Assembly: GCA_002344895.1 (NCBI GenBank)
Contig: DDUR01000034.1
Coordinates: 62,001 to 126,000 of the forward strand
Reading direction: 5' to 3'
From: Ignavibacteria bacterium UBA2333
GTDB taxonomy: Bacteria; Bacteroidota; Ignavibacteria; Kapaibacteriales; Kapaibacteriaceae
Length of the DNA stretch: 64,000 bases
The notes beneath the pieces are model-generated. The model worked only from the letters and a program-made list of their open reading frames with translations. It made no database searches and was not told the DNA's origin. Made by a program: the position numbers and the translations under genes. Below are positions 26,653-34,264 of this stretch, piece by piece; positions within the stretch are counted from its first letter, which is position 1, and the number at the start of each line of letters is the position of its first letter.

Positions 26653-27282
26653 TTAGTAATCCTCTTTCGTGTACTCTATCGTAACAAGTGCACGATATGT
26701 CTGATATCGAGACGGATATCGGGGGTCGGCTACGATAAACTGGAATGAGCCCTTAATGAGATTCTCACCCGGTACCATGTAGTATGCTACACGAATCTGA
26801 CGCAGAGTTGAATCAAAACCCCATTTAAACGACCGTCGTTGACCGTCTTGTTCAAGGAAGTCGCCAGCTATCCAGGACTCCGTGTTTGAACAAACACGAA
26901 ACTCTCCATCTGCCGGTTGTCGCTCCGTTGAAATGCTGAACGAACGCACAAATGGCGTAAACTCGGGCGTTGCCGTAACCGTATCTGGTAACGCGAAAAC
27001 CAATTGAGGAATCGTGATTTCACACGGATACGTTGAGTACTCTAACCAAATTGATGAGAGCAACGATGGATCCGTGACGATAGCCTCATATGCGCTATCG
27101 CCATAGTAATAGTAGATCGAAAGTCGACTTGGATGTACGGCACCATCGGAATACCATTCCGCGCGCGGTACATCAAGGTCATTCGGTGATGAACATGAGG
27201 CAAGCAACGAAGTAACGATGACAATGGCCACAACGGCCGCCGTCACGTTACCGTAACGAGCCGAGGTCAATACTGATGCCAT
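26653..27282 (-). CDS. Putative lipoprotein of unknown function
   Basis: This 209-residue protein has a hydrophobic signal (about 13-28) and a lipobox LASC (Cys30). The mature part is beta-rich with three cysteines and matches no family I know. It starts inside the 3' end of the anti-sigma-like gene (35-base overlap), so it probably belongs to the sigma factor unit; a GTG 12 codons in would avoid the overlap but would remove the positive charge of the signal. It may be an envelope component made under the same control. Confidence 0.65.
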   Translation of the reverse strand: MASVLTSARYGNVTAAVVAIVIVTSLLASCSSPNDLDVPRAEWYSDGAVHPSRLSIYYYYGDSAYEAIVTDPSLLSSIWLEYSTYPCEITIPQLVFALPDTVTATPEFTPFVRSFSISTERQPADGEFRVCSNTESWIAGDFLEQDGQRRSFKWGFDSTLRQIRVAYYMVPGENLIKGSFQFIVADPRYPSRYQTYRALVTIEYTKEDY

Positions 27283-28516
27283 AGGTCATACCAAACTTCG
27301 TTGAAGAAAACCATGTATTCTGATGCTGGAAGCCAAGTGCAGCAGCATCAAAGCCAAGATTGAAGGCAATCGGTCCAGCAGGTTGATACCTCAGACCCAG
27401 ACTTGCACGTCCGAGAGGACCCTGACTATAGGCATATGCTGCGGTCAGGTCGAGATACGGGCGCAGGCCGTCAATGATGTCAATCTCAAAAGGTGAGAGG
27501 TGATACGTGGCACCCATCCAGAAGAGAACGGGTGTCTGCGAGTATTCAACGGTACGATTGTTCACAATACCGGAATATCGTTGTCGGAAGGTTTCCGATC
27601 CCATCTCCAAACCAACGGCATGTCCCTCAGCCAGAGGTAACAAAAAGGCTACGGACGTGTTCGGAAGTATTGCTTCAGTTACGTTGCTCGGTACGGCTTG
27701 TCCAGATGACAAGCCACTTGCGAGAGACCGAAGGCGCAGCGTAACGGGAAGAGTTGTTTGTGCCGTTGACAATGCTTGGGCATGTGCAGACGTTTGCTCA
27801 CGAAGTGTTCCAAGTGATGCATTTGGGCGAATGTCAGCTGTGTTCGTCGGTACAATCACACGATCACGTGATGCTAATCTGCCAGCAAGCACTTCGTTTT
27901 CTTCTCGCAGGGCGTTGTTCTCCGCCTGCAGAGCCGCGATATGTTGTGTTGTGGCCTGACGGTCATCCGTCAGGAGTTGAATTGTTGCTTCGGCGGCGGA
28001 GAGTGCATTTGCGAGTTCGGCACGTTGACGTTCCGATCGAGCAAGCTGATCTCGGAGGTTAACTTCCGTGCTTGGTCGTGATGTTATCGGTGTGGCGATA
28101 CGTTCAACAGTGTCAATTTGAACCGTAGCCGGAGGTGTTGGTCGTTCCCCGGTAACAGCCACTACGCTTGGTTCGTTGTGCTGCGAAACCAGGAGCATAC
28201 TACCAAGAATAGTAGCTACAGCGAACATTGCTGCAGCTGCTGTTGGCCAGAATGAAGACGTGCCAGTGCTGACGAACGTCGTTGTTCCTGGGGACGCTGA
28301 TGTAAAGCCTGCTGCTGAAAGTAACGAACCTTCTAGCGCTGGTGAAGGAACGGCTACATCGCGATGCACGGCGTTGCGGATCGCTAACATATCCTTCATT
28401 TCCGAACGCAGGTCGGTATTGCTGGCTAGGGCGTCAAAAAGTCGCTGTTCGTCGGCAACATCAAGTTCGCCGTCGAGAAAGGCATACAGCGCTTCATCTG
28501 GTTGCAGTGGTGTCAT
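27248..28516 (-). CDS. Anti-sigma-factor-like membrane protein with coiled coil and beta-barrel-like C-terminal domain
   Basis: The 422-residue product has an unusual order. An N-terminal helical region (about 1-60, DEALYAFLDGELDVADEQRL) looks like an anti-sigma domain, but it lacks the zinc ligands of the ZAS type. A membrane segment follows (about 95-113), then a periplasmic linker with a clear coiled coil (about 155-225, repeated ERQRAEL and LREENEVLAGRL). The C-terminal part (about 245-422) is made of alternating beta strands ending ISIDLG, like a small outer-membrane barrel. The start at MTPLQPDEAL has GAGAG before it; an ATG 7 codons upstream overlaps the sigma gene. It is directly downstream of the ECF sigma gene, as expected for its regulator. 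Confidence 0.68.
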   Translation of the reverse strand: MTPLQPDEALYAFLDGELDVADEQRLFDALASNTDLRSEMKDMLAIRNAVHRDVAVPSPALEGSLLSAAGFTSASPGTTTFVSTGTSSFWPTAAAAMFAVATILGSMLLVSQHNEPSVVAVTGERPTPPATVQIDTVERIATPITSRPSTEVNLRDQLARSERQRAELANALSAAEATIQLLTDDRQATTQHIAALQAENNALREENEVLAGRLASRDRVIVPTNTADIRPNASLGTLREQTSAHAQALSTAQTTLPVTLRLRSLASGLSSGQAVPSNVTEAILPNTSVAFLLPLAEGHAVGLEMGSETFRQRYSGIVNNRTVEYSQTPVLFWMGATYHLSPFEIDIIDGLRPYLDLTAAYAYSQGPLGRASLGLRYQPAGPIAFNLGFDAAALGFQHQNTWFSSTKFGMTYGISIDLGSLR

Positions 28517-28529
28517 GTCGTGTGCTCTC

Positions 28530-29156
28530 TCAAGCATTGTCATTCAAATCCGATAAATACGGTGCGAGGATGTCGCGCAATTTTTTCTTTGCTCGAAAAA
28601 TCCGCACCTTGACAACGTCTAACGATTCGCCGATGACTTCGGAGATTTCGTTATACGTTAACCCATTGTACTCTCGCAACACAAAGGCTTCCCGGTAGTC
28701 TTCCGGGAGCAGCTCCAGAGATGTCTGGATGAGCTGCAACAATTCCTTGTGTTCGTATGGCACATCACGTGCCGTCAGGTGAAAATCCTCAACCGGGACG
28801 TAGGCCTTTCGATTTCGGGCACGGTACGACAGGCAGAGATTTCGAGCGATCGTCATCAGATACGCTGGGAAGTTCTCAATCTGTCGGGACTGTTTTCCCG
28901 AATCGTAGAGCTTAATGAAGGTCTCTTGCAACAGATCTTCGGCGATCTGATTGTCTCCGATGATCTTTCTGCAATAGGTATAGATCCGCTGAGAGTACCG
29001 CCGATAGAGAGCAGACAGAGCTGCCTGAGCAACTGGTTCATCCAGTGACAATTGGACATAGAGGTCAAGGTCCGCGATATCCGCAGCCTCTCTCTCCCGT
29101 GTCCGATGTACCGTCCCAGTTGCCATCGATGGTTTCTTTCGTGGATCCGAAGGCAA
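28530..29156 (-). CDS. RNA polymerase ECF-type sigma factor
   Basis: This 208-residue sigma-70 family protein has region 2 (about 45-110: ALYRRYSQRIYTYCRKII, DLLQETFIKLY, FPAYLMTIARNLCLSYRAR) and region 4 (about 140-195: LPEDYREAFVLREYNGLTYNEISEVIG, KVRIFRAKKKLR). It has no regions 1 or 3, so it is of the ECF group. It is followed by an anti-sigma-like membrane gene and a lipoprotein gene in the same direction. The start could also be the ATG ten codons later. The divergent spacer to the GH3 gene carries a 13-base inverted repeat. Confidence 0.9.
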   Translation of the reverse strand: MPSDPRKKPSMATGTVHRTREREAADIADLDLYVQLSLDEPVAQAALSALYRRYSQRIYTYCRKIIGDNQIAEDLLQETFIKLYDSGKQSRQIENFPAYLMTIARNLCLSYRARNRKAYVPVEDFHLTARDVPYEHKELLQLIQTSLELLPEDYREAFVLREYNGLTYNEISEVIGESLDVVKVRIFRAKKKLRDILAPYLSDLNDNA

Positions 29157-29203
29157 TGACTCTCCCCGACGATCTGTGTTACAGTATGGAAGCCGTTGTG
29201 AAT

Positions 29204-29216
29204 CGGTAATTTACCG
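29204..29216. promoter_or_regulatory. 13-bp inverted repeat directly before a start codon
   Basis: CGGTAA-T-TTACCG is a perfect inverted repeat with 6-base arms that ends two bases before the ATG of the GH3 gene and lies 47 bases upstream of the sigma factor start. It occupies the place of the ribosome binding site, so a protein or a folded RNA here could block translation. Function is inferred from position only. Confidence 0.35.
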
Positions 29217-29217
29217 C

Positions 29218-30720
29218 ATGCAGGAACACCAACGCCGCGCCGCCGGACACATCATGATCCGGACCGATGCGAAATTCTGGTCGGATTCTACGTACCGAGA
29301 TACCATTTACCGCCAAATCGACGCTGGAATTGCCGGGATTGGCGTGTTTCTCGGAGAACTGGATACGACGGCAAAAATGATTGGAGACATCCGAGAACGT
29401 GCTGGACGTCGTATCCTCGTTGCTGCAGATTACGAGTTTGGGCTTCCGATGCGGCTTGAAGGTGGTGTCGCAATCCCTCGGGCAATGGCCCTAGGTCGAA
29501 CAACCGCCGAGATTACTCGTCATATGGCGCGCCTCGTTGCCGAAGAAGCTCGTGCTCTTGGCGTCGACTGGAATTTTGCTCCAGTATGCGACATCAATTC
29601 CAATCCGCGAAATCCTATCGTTAACACTCGTGCATTTGGCGAATCGCCCGAGATCGTGTCTGCGCATGTGACAGCCTGGATAGAAGGAAGCCGTCAAGGA
29701 GGAGTTCTCTCCAGCGCAAAACATGCTCCTGGACATGGTGACACGTTAACGGATAGCCACGTTGATCTACCTCTCTTCGGAGCTGATGAAGCACTTGCCT
29801 GGGAACGAGAATTTGTGCCGTTTCTCGCTGCGATTCGAGCCGACGTTGACTCGATCATGGTAGGTCACCTCTTGGTTCCGTTTCTCGATCCAGAATATCC
29901 TGCGTCATGCTCACATGCTGTGGTGAGTCAGTTGATACGGGGCAAATGGGGCTACCATGGTGTCATCATCACGGATGCCATGGATATGGGCGCAATCACC
30001 CGTCGGTACGATTCCGCCACAGCCGCACGGCATGCAATGCTGGCAGGAGTTGACATCGTTCTGATGCCTGAAAACACGGACGAAGCAATGGTTGCTTTGG
30101 CTACATCAATTTCAGAACGAGAGATTGATGAGGAATGGTTACTAACGTCAGAACAAAGAATTGATGCATTGTTCCATCGTATTGAGTCGGCCCCTTCTCG
30201 CCCCTTAACCATCGATCAGAATAGTCACGCCATGATGGCGTTGAAGGCCGCTGACGTGGCAATTGAGATGCGCGGTACGACGGATCTGTTGCCGATCAGC
30301 GGAGCACCGTTTGCTGTGTTTGCGATCGTGGATGAACATGAGGCAGATGCTGCAACAACGTTCTTCCATTACCTCTCCCAGGCAACGGAAGACAACTGTG
30401 ACTTTGCTTTTATTGACGCGTCGATTTCTGACAGCGACCTCTCAGCTATGGCTCTCGGAACGAAACACGCAGAACGAATCATCTTTGCGTTTTTCGGGAA
30501 AGCCGTTGCGTTTCGAGGCGCAATAGGGAATTCGGAAAAAATCGCCGAAATCATGTTGAAACTCTCGGCAGATCGTCCCACCATCAATCTTGTCTGTGGA
30601 AGTCCATATGGACCCTCTGATCTCGCCGCTGATCTCACCATTACGACGTTTTCGGATACTGTTCCTTCGTTAGCAGCGGTCGTATTGCGCCTTATTGGAC
30701 GCCGTCCAGCTGCCGACTAA
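29218..30720 (+). CDS. nagZ: Glycoside hydrolase family 3 beta-N-acetylhexosaminidase (NagZ-like)
   Basis: This is a GH3 enzyme of the NagZ type, which releases terminal beta-GlcNAc, notably from muropeptides. The loop SSAKHAPGHGDTLTDSHVDLP (about 165-185) holds the Asp-His catalytic dyad and GVIITDAMDMGAI (about 250) the nucleophilic Asp. At 500 residues it is longer than E. coli NagZ: residues about 335-500 form an extra C-terminal alpha/beta domain. No signal peptide is seen, so it is probably cytoplasmic. The ATG giving MQEHQRRAAG is used; a GTG 14 codons earlier is possible. Two GGC-rich pairs lie inside (29939 and 30190). With namZ it suggests peptidoglycan recycling. Confidence 0.82.
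   Translation: MQEHQRRAAGHIMIRTDAKFWSDSTYRDTIYRQIDAGIAGIGVFLGELDTTAKMIGDIRERAGRRILVAADYEFGLPMRLEGGVAIPRAMALGRTTAEITRHMARLVAEEARALGVDWNFAPVCDINSNPRNPIVNTRAFGESPEIVSAHVTAWIEGSRQGGVLSSAKHAPGHGDTLTDSHVDLPLFGADEALAWEREFVPFLAAIRADVDSIMVGHLLVPFLDPEYPASCSHAVVSQLIRGKWGYHGVIITDAMDMGAITRRYDSATAARHAMLAGVDIVLMPENTDEAMVALATSISEREIDEEWLLTSEQRIDALFHRIESAPSRPLTIDQNSHAMMALKAADVAIEMRGTTDLLPISGAPFAVFAIVDEHEADAATTFFHYLSQATEDNCDFAFIDASISDSDLSAMALGTKHAERIIFAFFGKAVAFRGAIGNSEKIAEIMLKLSADRPTINLVCGSPYGPSDLAADLTITTFSDTVPSLAAVVLRLIGRRPAAD
30190..30206 (-). repeat. GGGGC-pair motif, copy 8
   Basis: GCCCCTT-CTC-GCCCCTT on the plus strand, in the GH3 gene, encoding APSRPL. It shares GCCCCTTAACCATC with copy 3. Confidence 0.8.
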
Positions 30721-30769
30721 AATTTTCCTAGTTTTGAGGGATTTTTTTCCGCACCACTCGGATTCTTCA

Positions 30770-31798
30770 TTGTCGTCCTCCATTCTCGTCACTGGCGGTG
30801 CCGGCTTCATTGGAAGCGCACTCGTTCGGCGACTTCTCCTGTCAACGGAATCGAACATCGTTGTTCTTGATGCGTTGACATATGCGGGCAACCTGGAGAA
30901 TCTCGACGGCGTCATTGACGGTCACCGTTGTCGATTCCTTCGTGGTTCAATCACAGATACTCGCCTTGTTGAAACAATTCTTCAGGGCGAGAAATTTGAT
31001 GGTATTATAAACTGTGCAGCAGAGTCGCACGTTGATCGTTCGATTGAGTCGGCCGTACCGTTTATTCACACGAATGTTGTAGGCACACAGGTACTCCTTG
31101 ACGTAGCTCGTCGACAAAATGTGCGGCGATTTCTGCAAATGTCAACGGATGAGGTCTATGGTGACCTGCCTCGTAACGCAGACGCGTTTCGATCGACAAG
31201 TCCACTTGCTCCCTCGTCACCATATAGTGCCAGCAAGGCTGCAGCAGACCTCCTCGTGCTCGCTGCTCATCGAACTCATGGACAAGACGTCGTGATAACG
31301 CGATGCAGTAATAACTACGGTCCACGCCAGTTCCCCGAGAAGTTCATTCCGCTGATGATCCTGAACGCTCTCGAGGGGAGGCCACTTCCTGTCTATGGTG
31401 ATGGTCGTCAAATCCGTGATTGGATCCACGTGGATGACCACTGTGAGGCTGTTATTCGAGCCTACCACGACGGTGATTCGGGTGCCGTGTATACCATTGG
31501 CGGTGACTGTGAACGTGAGAATATTGACGTCGTCCACATGATTCTGAAGGCCACTGCGTCAGCATCCGCCGTGACGCACGTTACGGATCGGCCAGGACAC
31601 GACCGGCGATATGCCATTGATGTCAGTGAAACGGCAACGCGCCTTGGCTGGACACCGTCAATTCGGTTTGAGGACGGATTGGCTGAAACCATTGAGTGGT
31701 ATCGCACACATCAGGCCTGGTGGACAAACGTGAAGAGCGGCGACTACAGAACGTACTATGAACGCCATTACGGCTCATTTCATGAAGGAACGTTATGA
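30770..31798 (+). CDS. rfbB: dTDP-glucose 4,6-dehydratase
   Basis: This extended short-chain dehydrogenase makes dTDP-4-keto-6-deoxy-glucose, precursor of rhamnose and other deoxysugars. It shows the NAD-binding VTGGAGFIGSALVRR, TDEVYGDLP with the catalytic Asp-Glu, YSASKAAAD (Tyr/Lys), NNYGPRQFPEKFIPL and YGDGRQIRDWIHVDDH. The start is uncertain: the TTG used here gives the usual N terminus, while an ATG 25 codons upstream (30695) would add an unmatched extension overlapping the GH3 gene. It opens the glycan operon. rfbA, C and D are not in the window. The stop overlaps wecC (ATGA). Confidence 0.88.
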   Translation: MSSSILVTGGAGFIGSALVRRLLLSTESNIVVLDALTYAGNLENLDGVIDGHRCRFLRGSITDTRLVETILQGEKFDGIINCAAESHVDRSIESAVPFIHTNVVGTQVLLDVARRQNVRRFLQMSTDEVYGDLPRNADAFRSTSPLAPSSPYSASKAAADLLVLAAHRTHGQDVVITRCSNNYGPRQFPEKFIPLMILNALEGRPLPVYGDGRQIRDWIHVDDHCEAVIRAYHDGDSGAVYTIGGDCERENIDVVHMILKATASASAVTHVTDRPGHDRRYAIDVSETATRLGWTPSIRFEDGLAETIEWYRTHQAWWTNVKSGDYRTYYERHYGSFHEGTL

Positions 31799-33168
31799 CG
31801 ACACGACGTCGTGGACGACCACGGACAAACCTTGCCAAGTCCGAGGTAGGCCTTAAAACAAGGATTGAAGATCGGTCAGCTATCATTGGTGTTGTTGGTC
31901 TGGGCTATGTAGGCCTACCACTAGCCGTTGAGTTTGCTGAGGCTGGACTTCAAACGATAGGTGTAGACATTTCTGAGGAAAAGGTACGTTCACTGTCAGC
32001 CGGAAAAAACTACATTCAAGATCTCGACAACACCAGAGTGCGAGAACTTGTACGGAGCAAAAAAACACTTTCGGCGACCACCGATTGGTCCCGTCTGGCT
32101 GAATGTGACGTTATCTACATCTGTGTTCCGACGCCGTTTACGCCAAACAAGGATCCCGATATCTCCCATATCGAAGATGCCACAAAACGTGTTGCCGCGA
32201 CTCTGCGAAAGGGACAGCTCGTCATTCTGAAAAGCACGACGTTCCCTGGTACAACGGAGAAGTACGTCAAACCCATACTTGATGGTACTGGCCTCATTTG
32301 TGGAAAAGAGTATTTCCTTGCGTTTTCACCGGAGCGTATTGATCCAGGCAATCAGGTTTGGACGACGAAGAACACGCCAGTTGTTGTTGGAGGGGTGACT
32401 AAGGCATGCCTTGACCTAGCCGTAGCGGTTAATGGTATCGTTATCGCAAATGTTGTTCCTGTGAGCACGCCGGCAGTTGCGGAAATGGAAAAGCTCCTGG
32501 AGAACATTTTCCGTTCCGTCAATATTGCCCTCGTGAATGAACTCGCGCAGTTATGTGATCGAATCGGCGTGAACATTTGGGAAGTGGTGCAGGCAGCATC
32601 AACCAAACCTTTCGGTTTTATGCCATTCTATCCTGGACCAGGAATTGGTGGACACTGCATTCTTATTGATCCGTACTACCTGTCGTGGATGGCACGTGAA
32701 GTAGACTTTGTAACAAACTTTATAACGCTGGCAGCAGAGGTTAACGAGTCTATGCCATTTTACGTTCGATCGATGATTGAGCGTGAGATTGCAAAACAAC
32801 CTGTTCGCTTAAAGGATGCAAGAATACTGTTGCTGGGCATGGCTTTTAAGAAGGACGTTGACGACCTGCGGCATTCACCAGCGCTGAAGGTTGCTGAACT
32901 GATGGTTGATGACGGTATCGAAAATATCTCGTACTACGACCCGTACATTCCACATGTTGATGTTCGGGGTAGAAGGCTGGAGTCAAGAAAGTCTCTAACT
33001 CCTGGTTTTATCGCTCGACATCACGTTGTTGTGATTACGACGGATCATAGTGCGTTTGATATCGACTTCATCTGCAAACATGCACGAGTTGTCATCGATA
33101 CACGAAATGCGACGCGGAACGTCAAGAACACACGAAAGAACATCGTACTTCTTGGTGAGGGTAAGTGA
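31795..33168 (+). CDS. wecC: UDP-N-acetyl-mannosamine/glucosamine 6-dehydrogenase
   Basis: This UDP-sugar dehydrogenase oxidises UDP-HexNAc to the uronic acid in two NAD-dependent steps. It has an N-terminal Rossmann motif GVVGLGYVGLPLAVEFA (about 32-48), the central helix, and the catalytic Cys in PGIGGHCILIDPYY (about 283). The C-terminal domain has LLLGMAFKKDVDDLRHSP. The substrate call (WecC/WbpA-like rather than UDP-glucose dehydrogenase) rests on the GGHC context and on the adjacent wecB epimerase. The first 25 residues are basic and not typical of the family. It is coupled at both ends (ATGA in, GTGA out). Confidence 0.88.
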   Translation: MTTRRRGRPRTNLAKSEVGLKTRIEDRSAIIGVVGLGYVGLPLAVEFAEAGLQTIGVDISEEKVRSLSAGKNYIQDLDNTRVRELVRSKKTLSATTDWSRLAECDVIYICVPTPFTPNKDPDISHIEDATKRVAATLRKGQLVILKSTTFPGTTEKYVKPILDGTGLICGKEYFLAFSPERIDPGNQVWTTKNTPVVVGGVTKACLDLAVAVNGIVIANVVPVSTPAVAEMEKLLENIFRSVNIALVNELAQLCDRIGVNIWEVVQAASTKPFGFMPFYPGPGIGGHCILIDPYYLSWMAREVDFVTNFITLAAEVNESMPFYVRSMIEREIAKQPVRLKDARILLLGMAFKKDVDDLRHSPALKVAELMVDDGIENISYYDPYIPHVDVRGRRLESRKSLTPGFIARHHVVVITTDHSAFDIDFICKHARVVIDTRNATRNVKNTRKNIVLLGEGK

Positions 33169-34262
33169 AACGTGTCATTTCCGTTGTGGGGGCTCGACCA
33201 AATTTCATGAAGGTTGCACCCATTCATCGAGCGTTTTTGGCCTATGCCGGAGCGTTCACGCATGACATTGTTCACACTGGTCAGCATTACGACGCACGAA
33301 TGAGTGATGCGTTCTTCTCAGATCTTGACATGCCGCAACCAACATGGTTTCTCGGTGTAGGATCAGGAAGTCATGCGGAACAAACTGCCAAGGTCATGAC
33401 AGGATTTGATGACGTACTTACGAAAGCAAATCCCGACTATGTGATTGTTGTTGGTGACGTGAATAGCACAATTGCATGCGCACTTACGAGCGTAAAGCGT
33501 GGCATTCGTACAGCCCACGTCGAGGCAGGCCTAAGATCATTTGATCGAAGTATGCCGGAGGAGATTAATCGTTTGGCGACAGATGCAATCTGTGATGACC
33601 TGTTTGTTACCGAGGACAGTGCCGTTCGACACCTTCTATCAGAGGGGCATTCAGCATCGTCGATCCATTTTGTTGGTAATACGATGATCGATTCACTTCT
33701 CTGGGCTTTACCAGCGTCGGAGTCCTCAACAATTCTTTCAGACGTCGGTGTTCAAGAGAAGTCGTACGTGCTTGTAACACTCCATCGTCCGAGTAATGTT
33801 GATCATCGTGACCAACTGGCTATGCTGCTCGGTGTACTTGCAGAGATTTCGAAGAGCTGCGACGTTGTGTTTCCGATACATCCACGGACGCGTAAACACA
33901 TCATGGACTGGAATCTTGCTCAGAACCTGCCGCAGAATCTTCGACTGATTGAACCAGTAGGTTACGTGGACTTTCTTGCCTTGATGAACAACGCACAACT
34001 CGTTCTGACGGACAGTGGTGGAATTCAAGAAGAGACTACGGCTCTCGGAATACCGTGTGTAACCGCTCGAACAACAACTGAGCGTCCGGTTACTGTTGAA
34101 CAAGGTACAAACGTACTCGTACAGCCAACGGCGGCAGAGATCCGATCTGCTGTTCAACAGATACTCGATGGAAGCGGAAAACATGGTAACCGACCCGATT
34201 TATGGGATGGTCGAGCATCAGATCGAATTGCAGCCATTATTGCAGACAAACTCACCGAGTGA
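33165..34262 (+). CDS. wecB: UDP-N-acetylglucosamine 2-epimerase (non-hydrolysing)
   Basis: This GT-B-fold epimerase converts UDP-GlcNAc to UDP-ManNAc and provides the substrate for the upstream dehydrogenase. It starts with GTG overlapping the wecC stop. Motifs: VVGARPNFMKVAPIHRA, HTGQHYDARMSD, HVEAGLRSFDRSMPEEINR (about 124) and LTDSGGIQEE (about 285). Length is 365, normal for the family. It is followed two bases later by the polysaccharide export gene. Confidence 0.92.
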   Translation: MKRVISVVGARPNFMKVAPIHRAFLAYAGAFTHDIVHTGQHYDARMSDAFFSDLDMPQPTWFLGVGSGSHAEQTAKVMTGFDDVLTKANPDYVIVVGDVNSTIACALTSVKRGIRTAHVEAGLRSFDRSMPEEINRLATDAICDDLFVTEDSAVRHLLSEGHSASSIHFVGNTMIDSLLWALPASESSTILSDVGVQEKSYVLVTLHRPSNVDHRDQLAMLLGVLAEISKSCDVVFPIHPRTRKHIMDWNLAQNLPQNLRLIEPVGYVDFLALMNNAQLVLTDSGGIQEETTALGIPCVTARTTTERPVTVEQGTNVLVQPTAAEIRSAVQQILDGSGKHGNRPDLWDGRASDRIAAIIADKLTE

Positions 34263-34264
34263 AC

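Noticed and set aside
29939..29952. GGGGC-AAAT-GGGGC in the GH3 gene
   Set aside because: It fits the spacing, but it encodes RGKWGY in a conserved family segment and lacks the AA before the tracts, so chance codon use is a sufficient explanation. Left out of the copy count.
30695..30769. N-terminal extension of RfbB from an upstream ATG
   Set aside because: The 25 extra residues overlap the GH3 gene and have no match to the family, whose N terminus is the Rossmann motif itself.
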